Source of the DNA: Prochilodus magdalenae | Lineage: Eukaryota; Chordata; Actinopteri; Characiformes; Prochilodontidae | Reading direction: 5' to 3' | Assembly: GCA_024036415.1 (NCBI GenBank) | Contig: JAMWET010000949.1 | Coordinates: 778,501 to 842,500 of the forward strand | DNA: 64,000 bases | In this document: one piece after another, positions 37,261 through 63,640 of the stretch | How the letters are laid out: each line of letters begins with the position of its first letter | Numbering within the stretch: position 1 is the first letter of the stretch | Notes under the pieces: model-generated | What the model saw: the letters and a program-made list of their open reading frames with translations, nothing else | Told to the model about the DNA's origin: nothing | Database searches by the model: none | Translations under genes and position numbers: made by a program

Positions 37261-37884
37261 CTTAACCGTTAACAGTGAAGTGACTGTGTTTTCATTTAAA
37301 CAGAGAGCAGAGATACGTTATTTAACGAATTTACCTAAACCAAACGATTTAAAAAGAGACGAAGTAAAAATTCCTGCAGTGTGAAAATAAATTTTACGAC
37401 TTAGGCTCCTATAGAATGAAGGCGATGTCTGTATTGGCTTGAAATATACCTGACGTACTAATGTTTGCCATCTTAACTGAAATTTAACAGTAATTGCTTC
37501 CCTGTTTTTGTGTTTAATTGAATTTGAAGCCTTTTGTTGTTGATCAAGAAAGAAACGTGTTTTTAAAATCTACACCATTATGTTCTGTTAAGCAGCAATA
37601 TATTCAGGGGTTTGTTTGTTTTCAGTTATTTGAAGATCATACTTGGGCAAAAGTAAAGTATATACAATATAAAAAAGTGTTAACACTTAAAAAATAGAAC
37701 ATACATTTATCTCACAAAGCACCCACAGCCCACCGTTATATCTGGTAGCCTCAGCATATTGTGGGTCAGTACAGGCCTGTTTGACGGTGTGACTGAATCC
37801 ACCAGGAACCGATGGTCGTTGTAAAATGCCTGTTTGTGTGTGTTTTTTATTTTATTTTAACTTCTACGATTGTGCTGTTTATAT

Positions 37885-37983
37885 GAGCCCGAGCTGCTGA
37901 TTGTCCAAACGCAATTCTTGTGAAATGTCAAACGTTAAATCGAGAATTGTGCATGGACATCTGTTGCTGTTGGTTCCCACGCA
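37885..37983 (+). ncRNA. mir219: microRNA mir-219 hairpin
   Basis: Positions 37898-37918 read TGATTGTCCAAACGCAATTC T, identical to the vertebrate miR-219-5p. The other arm, 37943-37964, reads AGAATTGTGCATGGACATCT and pairs with it, leaving a loop of about 24 bases. It resembles miR-219-2-3p more than miR-219-1-3p. miR-219 drives oligodendrocyte differentiation and myelination in vertebrates and is brain-enriched. Lower stem pairing (AGCTGC with GTTGCTGT) continues past the mature arms. The locus is on the plus strand, opposite to TOR2A and SH2D3C. The call rests on exact mature-sequence identity and fold by eye. Confidence 0.95.
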
Positions 37984-40440
37984 TCTGCTGCACGAGCTCC
38001 GCTATAATTCAGGAAAGCGCCTCGCTTCAGGACACCTGCAGTTAATGGCTCATTTTACACCAGCCCTAATTCAGGACCAAATGCTGAGAGGACGATAAAT
38101 GAGCTACGTATTTCACTCACTGCGCATGAAAAATGATCAGTGTAATAAAATTGCATTCTGTTGTGTCGGATAGAAAGAAAAATAATAATGAAATAAAAAT
38201 AACAATAATAATAGTGACTTAATTTATCTGCTGTACAGGGTCTTAAAAAGCAGGACTTTAGTAAGAAGTGGTGTAAAAAGTACAAGGTTTTATTTTTAAG
38301 GTTTTATTTTTTATATGTCAACGTTTAAACGCAATAGGTCTTTAATTCTGTTTAATTAAAGGTATAATATATATATTAACTTAACTTAATGCCTTTAATT
38401 AGAGTGTTAATACAGACGCAGATGAAATATTTTAGAGAACTTAAATTATATTTTGTTCGAATTCATTACTTGCAGACTGAACACTGTTAATACATGTTTA
38501 TGTATAAATTACATATATCGCGTAGGAAGGATCCTGTTGGGTCAGATTTTCACTAGGGGGGGCGATTGAACGATTTTGTCAAATTTATTTATTTATAGTC
38601 GCTGAATAGCGTGAACCAAAGCCTGGAAGGCGGGTTGACAATGACATGGCATGTTAATCCAATCGGATTAAACGAGATTAGGACTATACACACTTGGCAG
38701 ATCTTTTGATTTTTTTTTTTAAAAGGAGGAAAAAAGCAGTACAAGAGGACGGGATGTATAAAGGCAGATATTTTAAAATCAACACCACATCAAAGGATTT
38801 ATTGATTGATTGATTAAACGATTAAATTTGTTTTTGTTTCAGGGTATATAAAACTCAGAGAGGTTAAGGTTTGGCAGGTTTGTCTTGGCTGGTAATAGAT
38901 GTAACACTTTAAATAAATGATTTTTCCAAGAAGGTGGACTCTATTTCCTTTCTTTTGTTTCTGAGCTATAGGTCATGAATTCATTGCTTGTGTTTTCACA
39001 GTTCAAATATTATTATATTATGGGATGTTTTCTATTAGCATTATCAAACACATTAACGGCCACATGAAAACTAAAATAAAACTAAATTAAACTAAAATAA
39101 AAATAAAAAAGAAAATAAAAACATTGTGTTTATCTGAATGTAGCAAGCTGCAACTCTAAATTTGTTTTCCTCAAAACTTTAACTTGCACTGGTGTTGGGT
39201 AACTGAGATATGAGGATTAAACTGAGACAGGTAAATGTCAGATATTAAATAATCACTAAAATCACTGAAAATCAAACATGAGACCCTCTGTAATACAAGG
39301 AAACACTGACCATCAAAAATCCTCCAGTCAAAACCACCTATTTAATGATCATAATACACATTTTAATGTTTGTATGGATGCTACCCTATCTTAATTCAAC
39401 ATACATGTGTAATATTTTACTAGTATGAAATAACACTAATGACCATTAGAGAGCCCATTACCAGTTTTAAAAAGAACAATTAAATAAACACAATTCACTG
39501 AAGATGATCCTGAAGCTAAATTAGCACTGAAGATAATGGTTTGGAGGTTTAACACTGAACACTGCTATAGTTTTCTATTTGTCTCAAAATCATGTGTATT
39601 TTCAATTCAATTTTCATACACAGATACATTAATGTGGTTATTCAAACTTTTAGACATATACATATTTTAAACATATTTAAGTGTTAATCATGATTATTAT
39701 GAGTCCAAAAGTTGTTTTAATCTCCAAATTCTTCCATGTAACTGGGTCCTTGAGTACTACAATTTCGTTCCACCCCATGTGATGCAAATGACAATAAAGT
39801 CCCATTGAATCCTTGAAATGCTGATTTTAGTTTTATTTATTCTTACTGAAAACTCCACTCACTTAAGCAGGTGTTTTAGGGTTTAGATCATGCACCCCGA
39901 CCACAGCTTATTTCACATGTATTATAATTTACATACCTCTAAAATGTACCTGGCCAATATGACACTATATATTGTTCCCTGTTGTAATACGATACGTCAC
40001 AGTATTATGTTCTGAGCATATTGTATATATTGTCAGTACTTCTAGAAAATAACTGCATGTTTCATTATAAAGAGAACTTTAGTTCTTTAAAGAGAAATTA
40101 GTTCTGTTTAATTGGATTTAGTGCAACACAGTATGTTAAAAAATAAATAGAAATTATAGTATTAACTTTTGATATTGTTTTTCAAATGTGGCACAACCGG
40201 TTCATTTTTTTCACCGCTCCAACTGGTCCGATATAGGAAAAAACAAAAATATTTTAATATTAAGTTAACAAAAAAAAAATCTGTGCTTTACCTTGGGTAA
40301 ACTTAGTATTTGAATTTCAGTAAACTTAAAATGTTAAGGCAACTAGGTCAAAACAGTGAATAGCTTTCCTTGAATATTTTAGGGGTTGGTGACATGATAG
40401 AAATAGTATTGCAATATTATAAGAAAAAAAACACACACAT

Positions 40441-40473
<33 letters not shown>

Positions 40474-41340
40474 CAGTATATTCTACAGCTCAAAAAGTAT
40501 GGGTTAACTTGTCTTAATATCTTAATGTTGTCCATCTGTTATAATAACTTGTACCGATTATAAACTAGGCACTAAAGGTTTATTACTATTCATGTTAAAA
40601 AAATGGAACAATATTTTTCTGTGCATTAAAATTTGTAGTCAAATAAATATGAATTGTTTAATTAGTGCAATTTTATTGTCTTTTTTTTATTGTCAATCTG
40701 AGCATCATGTATGTGAGCTTCTTTCTAAGTTTGTTTTCAGCGCTGTACACACTTCTCACAGCTCAGTTTAACAGGAAAGTCTTTATTCTTACAGAACTTA
40801 GTACAGAAATAAGTTTCATTATAGAATAATTTCATATGCAAGAAACTGGGTATACACGGATGGAATGACCCCGAAGGTAGTGTGTTGTATACCCCTGAGT
40901 GAAATAAGTGAAAATTAAAATAAGTAAACTCATCCTCTAACGAAAACACGCGTATGCAAATTTGAATGTGGTCTGTCAAAAAGTTATGGCACACTTTTGT
41001 TTTGTTGTTATTTTTTGTTTTTCTGATGTCCCAATATGTTACAGAAAGAGAACAACAGAAAGTGTGCACCAAATTTGCAGATAATGGATATATTAAATAA
41101 TATTGATAAGGATGCATTTTCAGAAAATCAATAACACTTGTAATTTAACCTGGAGTGTTTAAACTTTACATACTATCGTGTGGTCATACACATGCATATT
41201 GATCTGCTACTTCAGATAATGATTTTAAGCCAAGAACTTTCTAATAAAATAAGCAGATGTAGACTTAAATGCATAACTTGATTTGGCACTTTTGTCTCTT
41301 TTTCATTTGCAAATAAATACATCTGTGCATGTGTAATAAA
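37984..41340. other. AT-rich intergenic stretch downstream of mir-219
   Basis: No exon, SINE or transposon recognised. It includes an (AC)n/(AT)n run at 40428-40472. pri-mir-219 presumably extends into this region, but no end is visible. Confidence 0.5.
40428..40472. repeat. (CA)n and (TA)n microsatellite
   Basis: Pure CA dinucleotides followed by TA dinucleotides. Confidence 0.9.
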
Positions 41341-42800
41341 ACAAAGATCTAAAGATGTTAACACAAACTGAAAGGAAGCTCTCGCAGGCTCCTCTGGCCT
41401 GCTGCACTGATTTGATAGGTTTATGGCCTGCTTGTGTGGAGGGAGCCAGTGATCTGAAATGAGAAGCTATACTGCTGTGCAAGTGGAATATGCTCTTATC
41501 GTTGGGGCTACTTCTCCTGAGAGCAAATGAGGCAATATATCATCCGTAGAGAGAAATGTGACAATGTCAAAGAGTTTTCCTTTTCTTTTTTGGGTTTAGG
41601 GATTCTCCCAGGGTTGGAGGCTTATCAATCATTTTAGGCTAAGGCAAGAGTATCCCGTTTTCTCCCATGTCCTTGAGAGGCCCACGTCCCCTACTGACCA
41701 CATAGAGGCCAAGGGCATCTCGGCTGCCCCCTTGCAGCCCTCTCCCAGCATTCCCTCCTCCCTTCACCCTTTGTTCACCTGTTGTCCTGGAGACTCCACT
41801 GCCACAGAGACCACCCATTGTTGTGGTGAGAATGGAGATGAAACGGCATGCAATCCCCCAGTGATTGCACAAGAGACTAATATGGTGTAAACATTTTGTT
41901 TTGAACCAAATGAACGCTGGTGTTTATGACAGCTTGTCTGATGTTCTGCAATGCCTAGTAAACTGAAATCCCATCATAAGGTCACAGAACACAGTGACTC
42001 CTATCGGTGAGAAACTGGACATCCAGAGTTGTCTTGCATCATTTTAACACTCTCTTGTACTTTTGGCGGGGCTTTGGACCAGGGGGAAGCAAAAGTTGGC
42101 TTTGCCAACCGTCCCGATTGACTGCACCCCAAAAGGATTTCCCTCTTTGTGTCCCTCGTCCCTGGCCCACACATGGCCACCTCCAGCCCTTATCCCACCC
42201 CTCGGCCGGCCGCTGGCTCTTCCCTGACCCTGGCCACGCACATGAAAGCCCCATCAGCGCTGTGACCAGCCACATTTACAAGTGAAAGGGAGCCAATAAT
42301 GGAGCGGTTAGGGAGAAAATGAGGAGACAGAGGGGAGCTCACAGATGTTGAGGGGGGAGCCCTGGGCCATTGTTGCTGGGGGGAGGCGGCGAGGTGCCTT
42401 TTTAAACCTGATTTGGAATGGAAGGGGAGAGATGTCCGAATGGAAGGGCCAGAGGCCAGGCAAGGACAGCTATCCTGGAGAGCGTGTGAACCAGGGCATG
42501 GGGGTCAAACCGAGAGTGGAGAAAAGGGAGAGGGGGGTCACTGTGGTATTATCTTGGTCGGCTTTTTGTAAGGACATTGCAACATTAGAAAATCCTTCCT
42601 TAAACGTTACACTGAGGTGAAAGGGCATTCAGGGCCCAGACGGTCCTCTCTCCGCTTTTCCTCCCAGCACATAAAGATGAGGACTGATGAAGTCGTCAGA
42701 GTGGGTATTACGCCAGGGCTTTGTACGCAGGTGTAATGGAGAGAAAAGCTAACTTGTAAGAACTTTATCCTCCACTGAAAAACCTTTGTTTAGGCCCTTC
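41340..42800. promoter_or_regulatory. GC-rich, gene-free block: candidate distal regulatory region
   Basis: Base composition jumps from AT-rich to balanced or GC-rich for about 1.4 kb with no splice-flanked coding frame. It holds SOX-type cores, CCATTGTTG at 41815-41823 and again at 42367-42375, plus long runs of G or C. It sits 3.4-4.9 kb downstream of mir-219 and 3 kb from the TOR2A 3' end. The enhancer role is inference; open frames on both strands here look accidental. Confidence 0.4.
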
Positions 42801-43270
42801 TATAAAAAGCTTTAAGTCAGCCTCTCTGAGCCTGAATATCCTTCTCTAAGACCACTACCACACACCATCTGACACCTCTTCATTTCCTGTTGCGAAACGA
42901 TTAATTTCCTGTGGCAGAAGGCAGATGGGGAAATCTAACAGAGATCTTCCGTCAGTATCAGACGAAAGCTGGCTCTGTATTCACAAAGGATGTCAGGAAG
43001 CTGTGTCTGTACTGTCCCTACTTACATTAGTCATCATATGGTTAAAACACAGTAAACCAATCCAGAAAAATCAGTAGTGCTGGGAGACTTGGTACTGGAG
43101 TACTGGAAATAGCCACAGACCACCTTTTATTCAATTTCCAAGACAAAAAAAATATAAAAAATCAGATACAAGTCATTTATTTTTCAGGAGATATTTCTGA
43201 GGATATCATCCACTAGCATAAGGCAGGACAAGGGGAAAGAAAACATGGGAGAAAAGTTAAAGTTGGTTTG

Positions 43271-43271
<1 letters not shown>

Positions 43272-43359
<88 letters not shown>
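43272..43359. repeat. (TA)n microsatellite, about 44 units
   Basis: An uninterrupted TA run that creates an artificial Ile-Tyr open frame. Confidence 0.97.
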
Positions 43360-43361
<2 letters not shown>

Positions 43362-43839
43362 TTGTCTGATTTTTCCTGATGCTTAAAATATAGATAAAGA
43401 GGAACGACTTTACCAGAGTACTGTAGACGTATCAAGAATTTTACAGAGAAGGTGCTGATCTAGAATCGTTTCCTTTGGTTACCAGTTACAATAATGTGCT
43501 TTTCTAGATTCACTCCAGGCAGATATTAGATATTTATAAGTTTATTTATAAGTTTAAATCAATAATTTCCACAATGAGCCACATGTAACGTACATGGGGA
43601 ATGTGAGCAATAGCAAAAACACAATCTGAACAGAGAGAAACAAACAGATTGTTTAATTTGATGGTCTGAGGGACTATACAGTAAAGTGCACGGCGTAGCT
43701 AGCCCTTACACCATTCACTATGGGCCTGTTTCCCACACACTGTAAGCCTGGTATCAGACAAAAGTGAAGCATCAGTTGTAATTAACCCATTATAAATTGA
43801 TTTTAGTCTAGGCTGAAACTTAAAGGGCCAGTTTCACAG

Positions 43840-44230
43840 GTGCAGGATACGTCCAAAAGTCTATGAACATCTCATTCAATATTTCTTCAGAAGAACAGAG
43901 TAGCATCAACCTCTAAATGTTTGAACATTGCTGTGAGGATTTGACCTAATTCAGTCATAAGAGCACTAATGAGGCCACGTACTGATGTTGGATGATTAGT
44001 GAATCACAAATCATTCCAATTCATGCAAAAGGTTGTGCTCCATTACTCCAGAGAACGTAGCTCCACCGTTCCACAGTCCAGAGCAGGTTCATGTGCAGGT
44101 GTTCCAGAGTTACCCATTCAACTGTCATTACTTTCTATGGAGATTATATCTGTGTATGTGTGACTGAATGCTTGTCTCAGCAAAGCAAGAATTTTAAACA
44201 ACGGAATTCACAAATTCGAAGACACCTGAA
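43840..44230. mobile_element. Degraded DNA-transposon-type repeat
   Basis: Begins ACGTCCAAAAGTCTATGAAC and shares GAACATTGCTGTGAGGATTT, GTTGGATGATTAGTG and a CTATGGAGATTA stretch with the copies at 16955 and 63080. No coding frame. Confidence 0.55.
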
Positions 44231-45355
44231 TACCGCATGACATACCGCATGTCAGCTGAGTGCTTGAGACTGGGCATGAACAAATTAACTGACAGCACTA
44301 ACTGATAAAAACAGTCAGTCTGTCAGAGAAAAGTACCAGGTACAAGACATCAATGCAAAAACATTAGTACATTTATACTGTTTCTACATTTTCAAACAGT
44401 GTACATAGAAACATTTAAAAAGATTTTCATTTTAATAGTAAAAGCACATGTGTTTCTGGTGGCTAATGCAAGAACCTTTTTAAGCAATTACTATGTACCT
44501 TATAGCTGGATTAGAACACCCAGTTTTAACTTTTAGACTTTTTTTTTTGCTGTTTCACATAAATGTACACATTCACACCTACAGCTCAACACTGTATCTA
44601 TCCATATGTTGGTATCTTAGTCCTGTAAATAATACGCTTACCCATTGAAACCCATGAAATGGATTGTCCGTGTGCAGCTTGTACTATGCAACTGGGGCTC
44701 TTTAGGCAAAACTATGTCACTCTAGAGGGGAGAAAATGCAGCAACACAAACTGCTTGCTGCTTACTGTTAATATAGAAAGACAAACTGTCTGCTGATTAT
44801 ATATAAATAATAATATGAAGATGAATTAACATTCCAACACTGTTTCAAATCAGAAATTAAATTTAAAAAGTGACAAAAATAGGACGGCTTAGCAATGACA
44901 ATAGTGCCACCTACTGGTAAACACAAAGAATACAGTACTTCTTCTTAAGAGTCTCATAAATAATTAAAATCTTGTAAAGTCCTGATTTTTAAACACATGA
45001 AATCATCTTCGGCCAGCTAAAACCTTTACAGCCAGAAAAGCTGTTCCCTTTTGATTTAACGCTGCCGAGTCTGATGGCAACTCTGCTTACGGCCTACTAA
45101 AATGATCAGCAGCAGAAGATCTTTGCACAGTGGCAAATCGAGAAGCTTCTTAGAGGCAAACCTCGCCAGCAAGGTATTTATGTGCACCTAATGAAGATGC
45201 CTGTTGTAAAGCTTTGTCCAAAGATGCATTTCTGATTTTCAGGCCACATCACCAGCTCTTCAACAGAACATTGTTCGCTGGCCCTGCAGACTTGCATGGA
45301 TGAACACCATTTGGCTCAATGATCATGCATGCCTACAGGCACTGCTTCTCCACTC

Positions 45356-49351
<3,996 letters not shown>

Positions 49352-51588
49352 GGTGGGTGGGAGGAAGAATCAAGACCAGCGGCTATTTCACTCATCCACT
49401 AGGGGCATCAGACTTTAGTTCCTCCAGGTGAAAATATAAATAAAGGCTCATATATTAAGTCGACTAGTCAGGAAAAAACTCCAGTCAGGCCACCATACAT
49501 GTAACCGTTACTGTTTCTGCCATAACCAGGTCCGTTTACTTTCAGTGGCTACACGTTGGCACCTCAGCTACAAAGTCTAAGATAAGTGGGCTAATAAAAG
49601 TCTCAGAGTAATCTGGAAAACAGGGCGGACCGGGCATAAAAGTGCTAATACAGAATAACTGTTGAAACAGTTTGTGTATGAAAAAATTAAAAATCAGTTA
49701 CTAAGCAGATTAAGCTCCACCTGTATGCTGATATTAACTGAAAAAATATAAAATAGCTCAAATGTCCACACTGGTTTAGTTTTATGCACCAAAAACTCAG
49801 GTCGTTTTCCAGTCTCTCATCTTCCATGAAACAGTCTGTTTTCTTTCTGTGTCTTTTAGTTTAATCGTTTTTGTACCTCGTTCAAAAATAGTCTGGAGTG
49901 AAACACTCTTTACAACTTCATCTTAAATGGGCGTGGCTAAACTGCTGTATGCTAAATGACGGTGACCCCAAACCAATGACATTCACAAAACCTTTAGGCA
50001 CAGTCACAGTCGCTTCCTTTTTTTTATCGGAACCATTGTGGGTTAAGAAGGGTCTAAATTCTTTCCCCTTCATTTCGCTTGTTAATCCGTCTGGGTCTGA
50101 GCCTTTACTGAGCCAGCTGAGGCTCTGTCTTTCCAGCAGGCGGTAGTTCAGTGTTCCTCGTTTTACATTGAAAATAATACTCAGCTAATAAAACCAATGA
50201 AGAACAACAAAGTCTGTTGTCAATGGGCTCTGCGAGTGAATCTAGCTCAAATATCGATGTTTTATTTGTATATTTTTTCAGTAGGACTGATGTGTATTCA
50301 TTGAATACACTTCAGTTTAAACCCTAAGTTTGTTTAAAAACAATTTTTTGTGTGTTTTATAGACTTTTTTTTGTATAGATTTATCTGTTGTACTGTTTTT
50401 CCCCTCTTTCCCATGTTCGTTTTTAATAATTAAACTGCTCAGGGACTGCAGATGAAAATGAGCAAATTGGCCAAATCTGGCACATTTACATTATGAAATA
50501 ATGATGTTGATCACCGTGTATTGTCCCTGTTAAATAAATAATGTCAAATTGTTAGTTGTCATAAATTATGAAAAAATAAGTACTTTAGCATTTGAATATA
50601 GTTTTTTAAAAGCCACATTAATAATAATTAGATGCCAGACTTTCTGTTACAATTCCGTTTAAATGTATTGTTTGTCATTGTTGAATTCACATACTTTAAC
50701 GTATCTGTATTGGTATCAGGATATTAGCCTTGGTGTTACTTGTTTTCGGTTCGAAAGGAAAATCAGTGGTATCACCCATCCCACTGGAAGCAACATTAAC
50801 AATAGTGGCAACAACATTTGTCCTTTTAATGAAAGGGTGTTGGAAAAACAAAAATCACTTACATCATTTTACTTACTCACAAAAACACTAAAATACAAAT
50901 TTAAAAGCAAAACAATAATTTAATCATTTAAAGGGTAACTTTCCAGCAGGCCACAATAACCTATTAGATTATGGGCCAACTTTACATATCTTAATAACTT
51001 GTTCTTTGTGACATCACAAAAAATAAATTTAAAATGGACTGTTCTGCAGGTTAGTTTCCATTATTGGACAGTATGGACTTGAGCAATAAATGATACGCTT
51101 TACATTCTACAGTCTTTTATAAAAAAAAACTGAAACTAGGCCCCTTAAAAATATATTCATTAGCAGTGGTTTAAACATTTCTTATATATGGCAAACAAAA
51201 CAATAGAAAGGGAAGTCAGTGTAAGAAGTCAGTGTAGAACTGGTTTAATCAGAGAAGAAGAGAAAGAAACTGACATATTACAAAACTGTCAATATAAAAT
51301 AGTACAAAGTTAATGAAAACATGAGTGCAATTTATAAGGACATTTGTAAGGATGCAAGGAAGAATGATTTAATAGAAATAAACCACAATAACGTTATTCA
51401 TACCTACATAGGATTTGGTATCTACATTATTTACAAAAGTGTATAAAAACAAATAATTTATAACATTGTTCAGTCACACTGCATTGCATAAGCTTCCCTA
51501 AGTCATCCTGTGGTATTCATCAAAAAAGAGGAAATAGTCACATGTTTTACAGACAGACATGTAGCATGACCTCGATCTCTGCTGTAAG
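49352..51588. other. Intergenic between TOR2A start and SH2D3C stop
   Basis: The first few hundred bases should contain the TOR2A promoter; CCACTAGGGGCATCAG at 49397-49412 is a weak CTCF-like match. 49895-49965 shares TCTTAAATGGGCGTGGCTAA with 4245-4275 (AATGGGTGGGGCTAAACTGC), another repeat. The SH2D3C 3'UTR occupies part of the lower-numbered side of 51588. No gene seen. Confidence 0.45.
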
Positions 51589-61637
<10,049 letters not shown>

Positions 61638-61782
61638 GGAATCTGGAGCACTAGGAATAGAAGAAAAGCAAAGTTAGAGCATAATCTATGAAACAACGCA
61701 TGTCATAATGTGTTGCAATATGATAAAAAGATCCCACAGATAAATCAGCATGCATATGTCTGGGCAGACTGTCTGAATGTAC

Positions 61783-61888
61783 TGTATACTATGTTTATGT
61801 GTGCATGCCAGGTGGCTGCAGGACAGGAAATTGTCAGAGGGACAGACTGTGCTGCTCTTTCCCATGACCACTCGGATTCTCAGTGCAT
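61783..61888 (-). CDS. sh2d3c: Candidate alternative first exon of SH2D3C
   Basis: An ATG at 61865 opens MGKSSTVCPSDNFLSCSHLA and stays open to a gt donor at 61782 leaving two bases. That is exactly the phase needed by the acceptor of exon 61611-61650, which then reads on through APDSMENRGEYVM. A TATA box (CTATAAAT, minus strand 61925-61918) lies about 55 bases upstream of the ATG. The donor (ACA followed by gtacat) is not strong. With this exon the protein would be 673 aa. Confidence 0.45.
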
Positions 61889-61917
61889 CAGGGGGGCGGC
61901 GTTACACAACTCAGCGC

Positions 61918-61925
61918 ATTTATAG
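61918..61925 (-). promoter_or_regulatory. sh2d3c: TATA box of a candidate SH2D3C promoter
   Basis: CTATAAAT on the minus strand, with a GC stretch (GCCGCCCCCC) just downstream. Placed correctly for transcription starting near 61890. Confidence 0.4.
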
Positions 61926-62511
61926 TTTGGCCCAGTAATGTTGGACACACACACGCGCACATGTGACACCACCCAGTTACAGCCATGATCCTTCCCAAAC
62001 ACATCCTCTTAACTCCGAAAAAGGGGAAAAGTCTTTGTGTGAGCCTGGCACGATATTTTTGAGATTGCAACACTCATTTTATGGACCTTTATAATCAAAT
62101 CATTACTATTTTACAAGATTTGCTGCCCAGCTTTGCTTTTCACATAAGAATGCATTTAGTTTTTGGCCATAAAAACATGAAACAGTTTACAGATGTGTTG
62201 TTACAAAGAAGTGCGCTCAGCTACCCCGTAGCCCCAGCACAAACCAAACTGGAGCTCTACATAACATACCAGGATGCAACATCCTGTCATGTTGTGGGCT
62301 CTTTGCCAAGATTACATTTGTTGTAGGCATAATAACATACAAAGCTTCCACATAAAGAAAATAGATTATGTTAACACAATTATGGCTGATCTCATGCCCA
62401 AATGTTAATAGACACCTGCTCATCCAACGTTTCTTTAGAAATTAAGGGTATTTACATTAGGGATGAAATCATTGTAGGCCCCACGATATGAAATTATCAT
62501 ATATGAATATA

Positions 62512-62763
62512 TATCGTCGCTGTCCAAAGAAAAACATGTATCTCCATTTTTGTTGATTTTTACTTTTATGCCTCATTGGATCACATGAACTGCTGTTTAC
62601 ACTGTGTGGAAATTTCATGAAGGATGGACCAACAGGAATAGCCCAACACTACATGGAAAGACGTCTGGTTCCATTGACTTTCATTCACATAAAATGAGGT
62701 TTTGGCCTCTCCTGTAAAGTTGCCATTTTGAAGATACCTGTTTTTCTTTGGACAGCGACGATA
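62512..62763. mobile_element. Short inverted-repeat element, copy 2 of 2 (well preserved)
   Basis: A 252-bp element. The left end ATCGTCGCTGTCCAAAGAAA continues AACATGTATCT; the right end reverse-complements to the same 31 bases with one mismatch. The interior has no frame. Aligns over its length with 35074-35320. Confidence 0.85.
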
Positions 62764-63079
62764 TATATAATACTTGATGATAACCATGACACAATACTAC
62801 TGTGATTAAAATATATTGCCTCATGCTAAATATTGTGATGACTGTGATATACACTTTTTCACCATTAAATTATCTTCACAAAGGAAAAGTGTGTCAACAT
62901 CTGTTTAATCTAATGGCATAATGTTTTTAATCCGTTTATCTGACTTCAGTCATTTTCACTTCAGAAAAATGGGATTGTTAGGCAGACAGACTGACTAACA
63001 CTCACAAAAACTCATTACTTTACATGTTTTCAATACAATTGCGATAGTTGGCACCCATTGATCCGTACATCTGGTCATG

Positions 63080-63640
63080 CAAATACTTTGTTGCATCGAT
63101 TCCACCCCACCACCATCTCATCTGTAGTGAGTTTCTCCACGCCTATACAGCCTTTTCTGGAAAGCTCTAACTTTGTGTTGGAACATTGCTGTGAAAATTT
63201 GATTACATTTAGCCACAAAAGCTTTGTTGGATGATAAGTTCTGGCTCACAAATGCCACTTCAACTAATCCCAGCACTGGATGGTGCTCCACCACTCATAG
63301 AACACGGTTCCACTGCTCCATAGCCAAATGCCCGTAAGATTTACACTACTCTAGCTGACCCTTGACAGTGTGGATGGAGACATTACATATGCCAATGCCA
63401 TTGCAATGGTGAGATTCATATGTAGCAGCTACAAAGTGTCTTGTTCCATCAACAATGCCTTTTTAAATGGATCTTATATAACACAGTGTGTGCAGAGCTG
63501 AACACTGGTGTTGGCAATGGGAACACCTTTAAGTAGCTACATTTGTTCTCAATGCCACTCCAACTTGGAGCGCTGTAGACTTCTGGCATTGGGCATGATG
63601 ACCTCAGGCTCGTTGCCAAAGGGTTTTTATTGGGATACAT
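63080..63640. mobile_element. Degraded DNA-transposon-type repeat upstream of SH2D3C exons
   Basis: Shares GAACATTGCTGTGAAAATTT, AATGCCACTTCAACT and GGGCATGATGACCTCAGGCT with the copies at 16955-17345 and 43840-44230. A fragment of the same terminus (AAATGTTAATAGACACCTGC) occurs at 62400-62420. Non-coding. Confidence 0.5.

Larger units (their letters stand above)
42801..45355. other. Intergenic between the GC-rich block and TOR2A
   Basis: Holds the TA microsatellite at 43272-43359 and a degraded transposon-type repeat at 43840-44230. No gene seen. The TOR2A 3'UTR must run down from 45355; no clear AATAAA on the minus strand was found close by. Confidence 0.5.

Noticed and set aside
41639..42620. 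Several open frames on both strands in the GC-rich block
   Set aside because: No splice partners, no recognisable domain, competing frames of equal length.
43184..43435. Open frame with a long Ile-Tyr run
   Set aside because: Created by the (TA)n microsatellite.
61686..61871. 61-codon minus-strand frame as a separate small gene
   Set aside because: Better explained as a candidate SH2D3C first exon; it splices in phase to the next exon.
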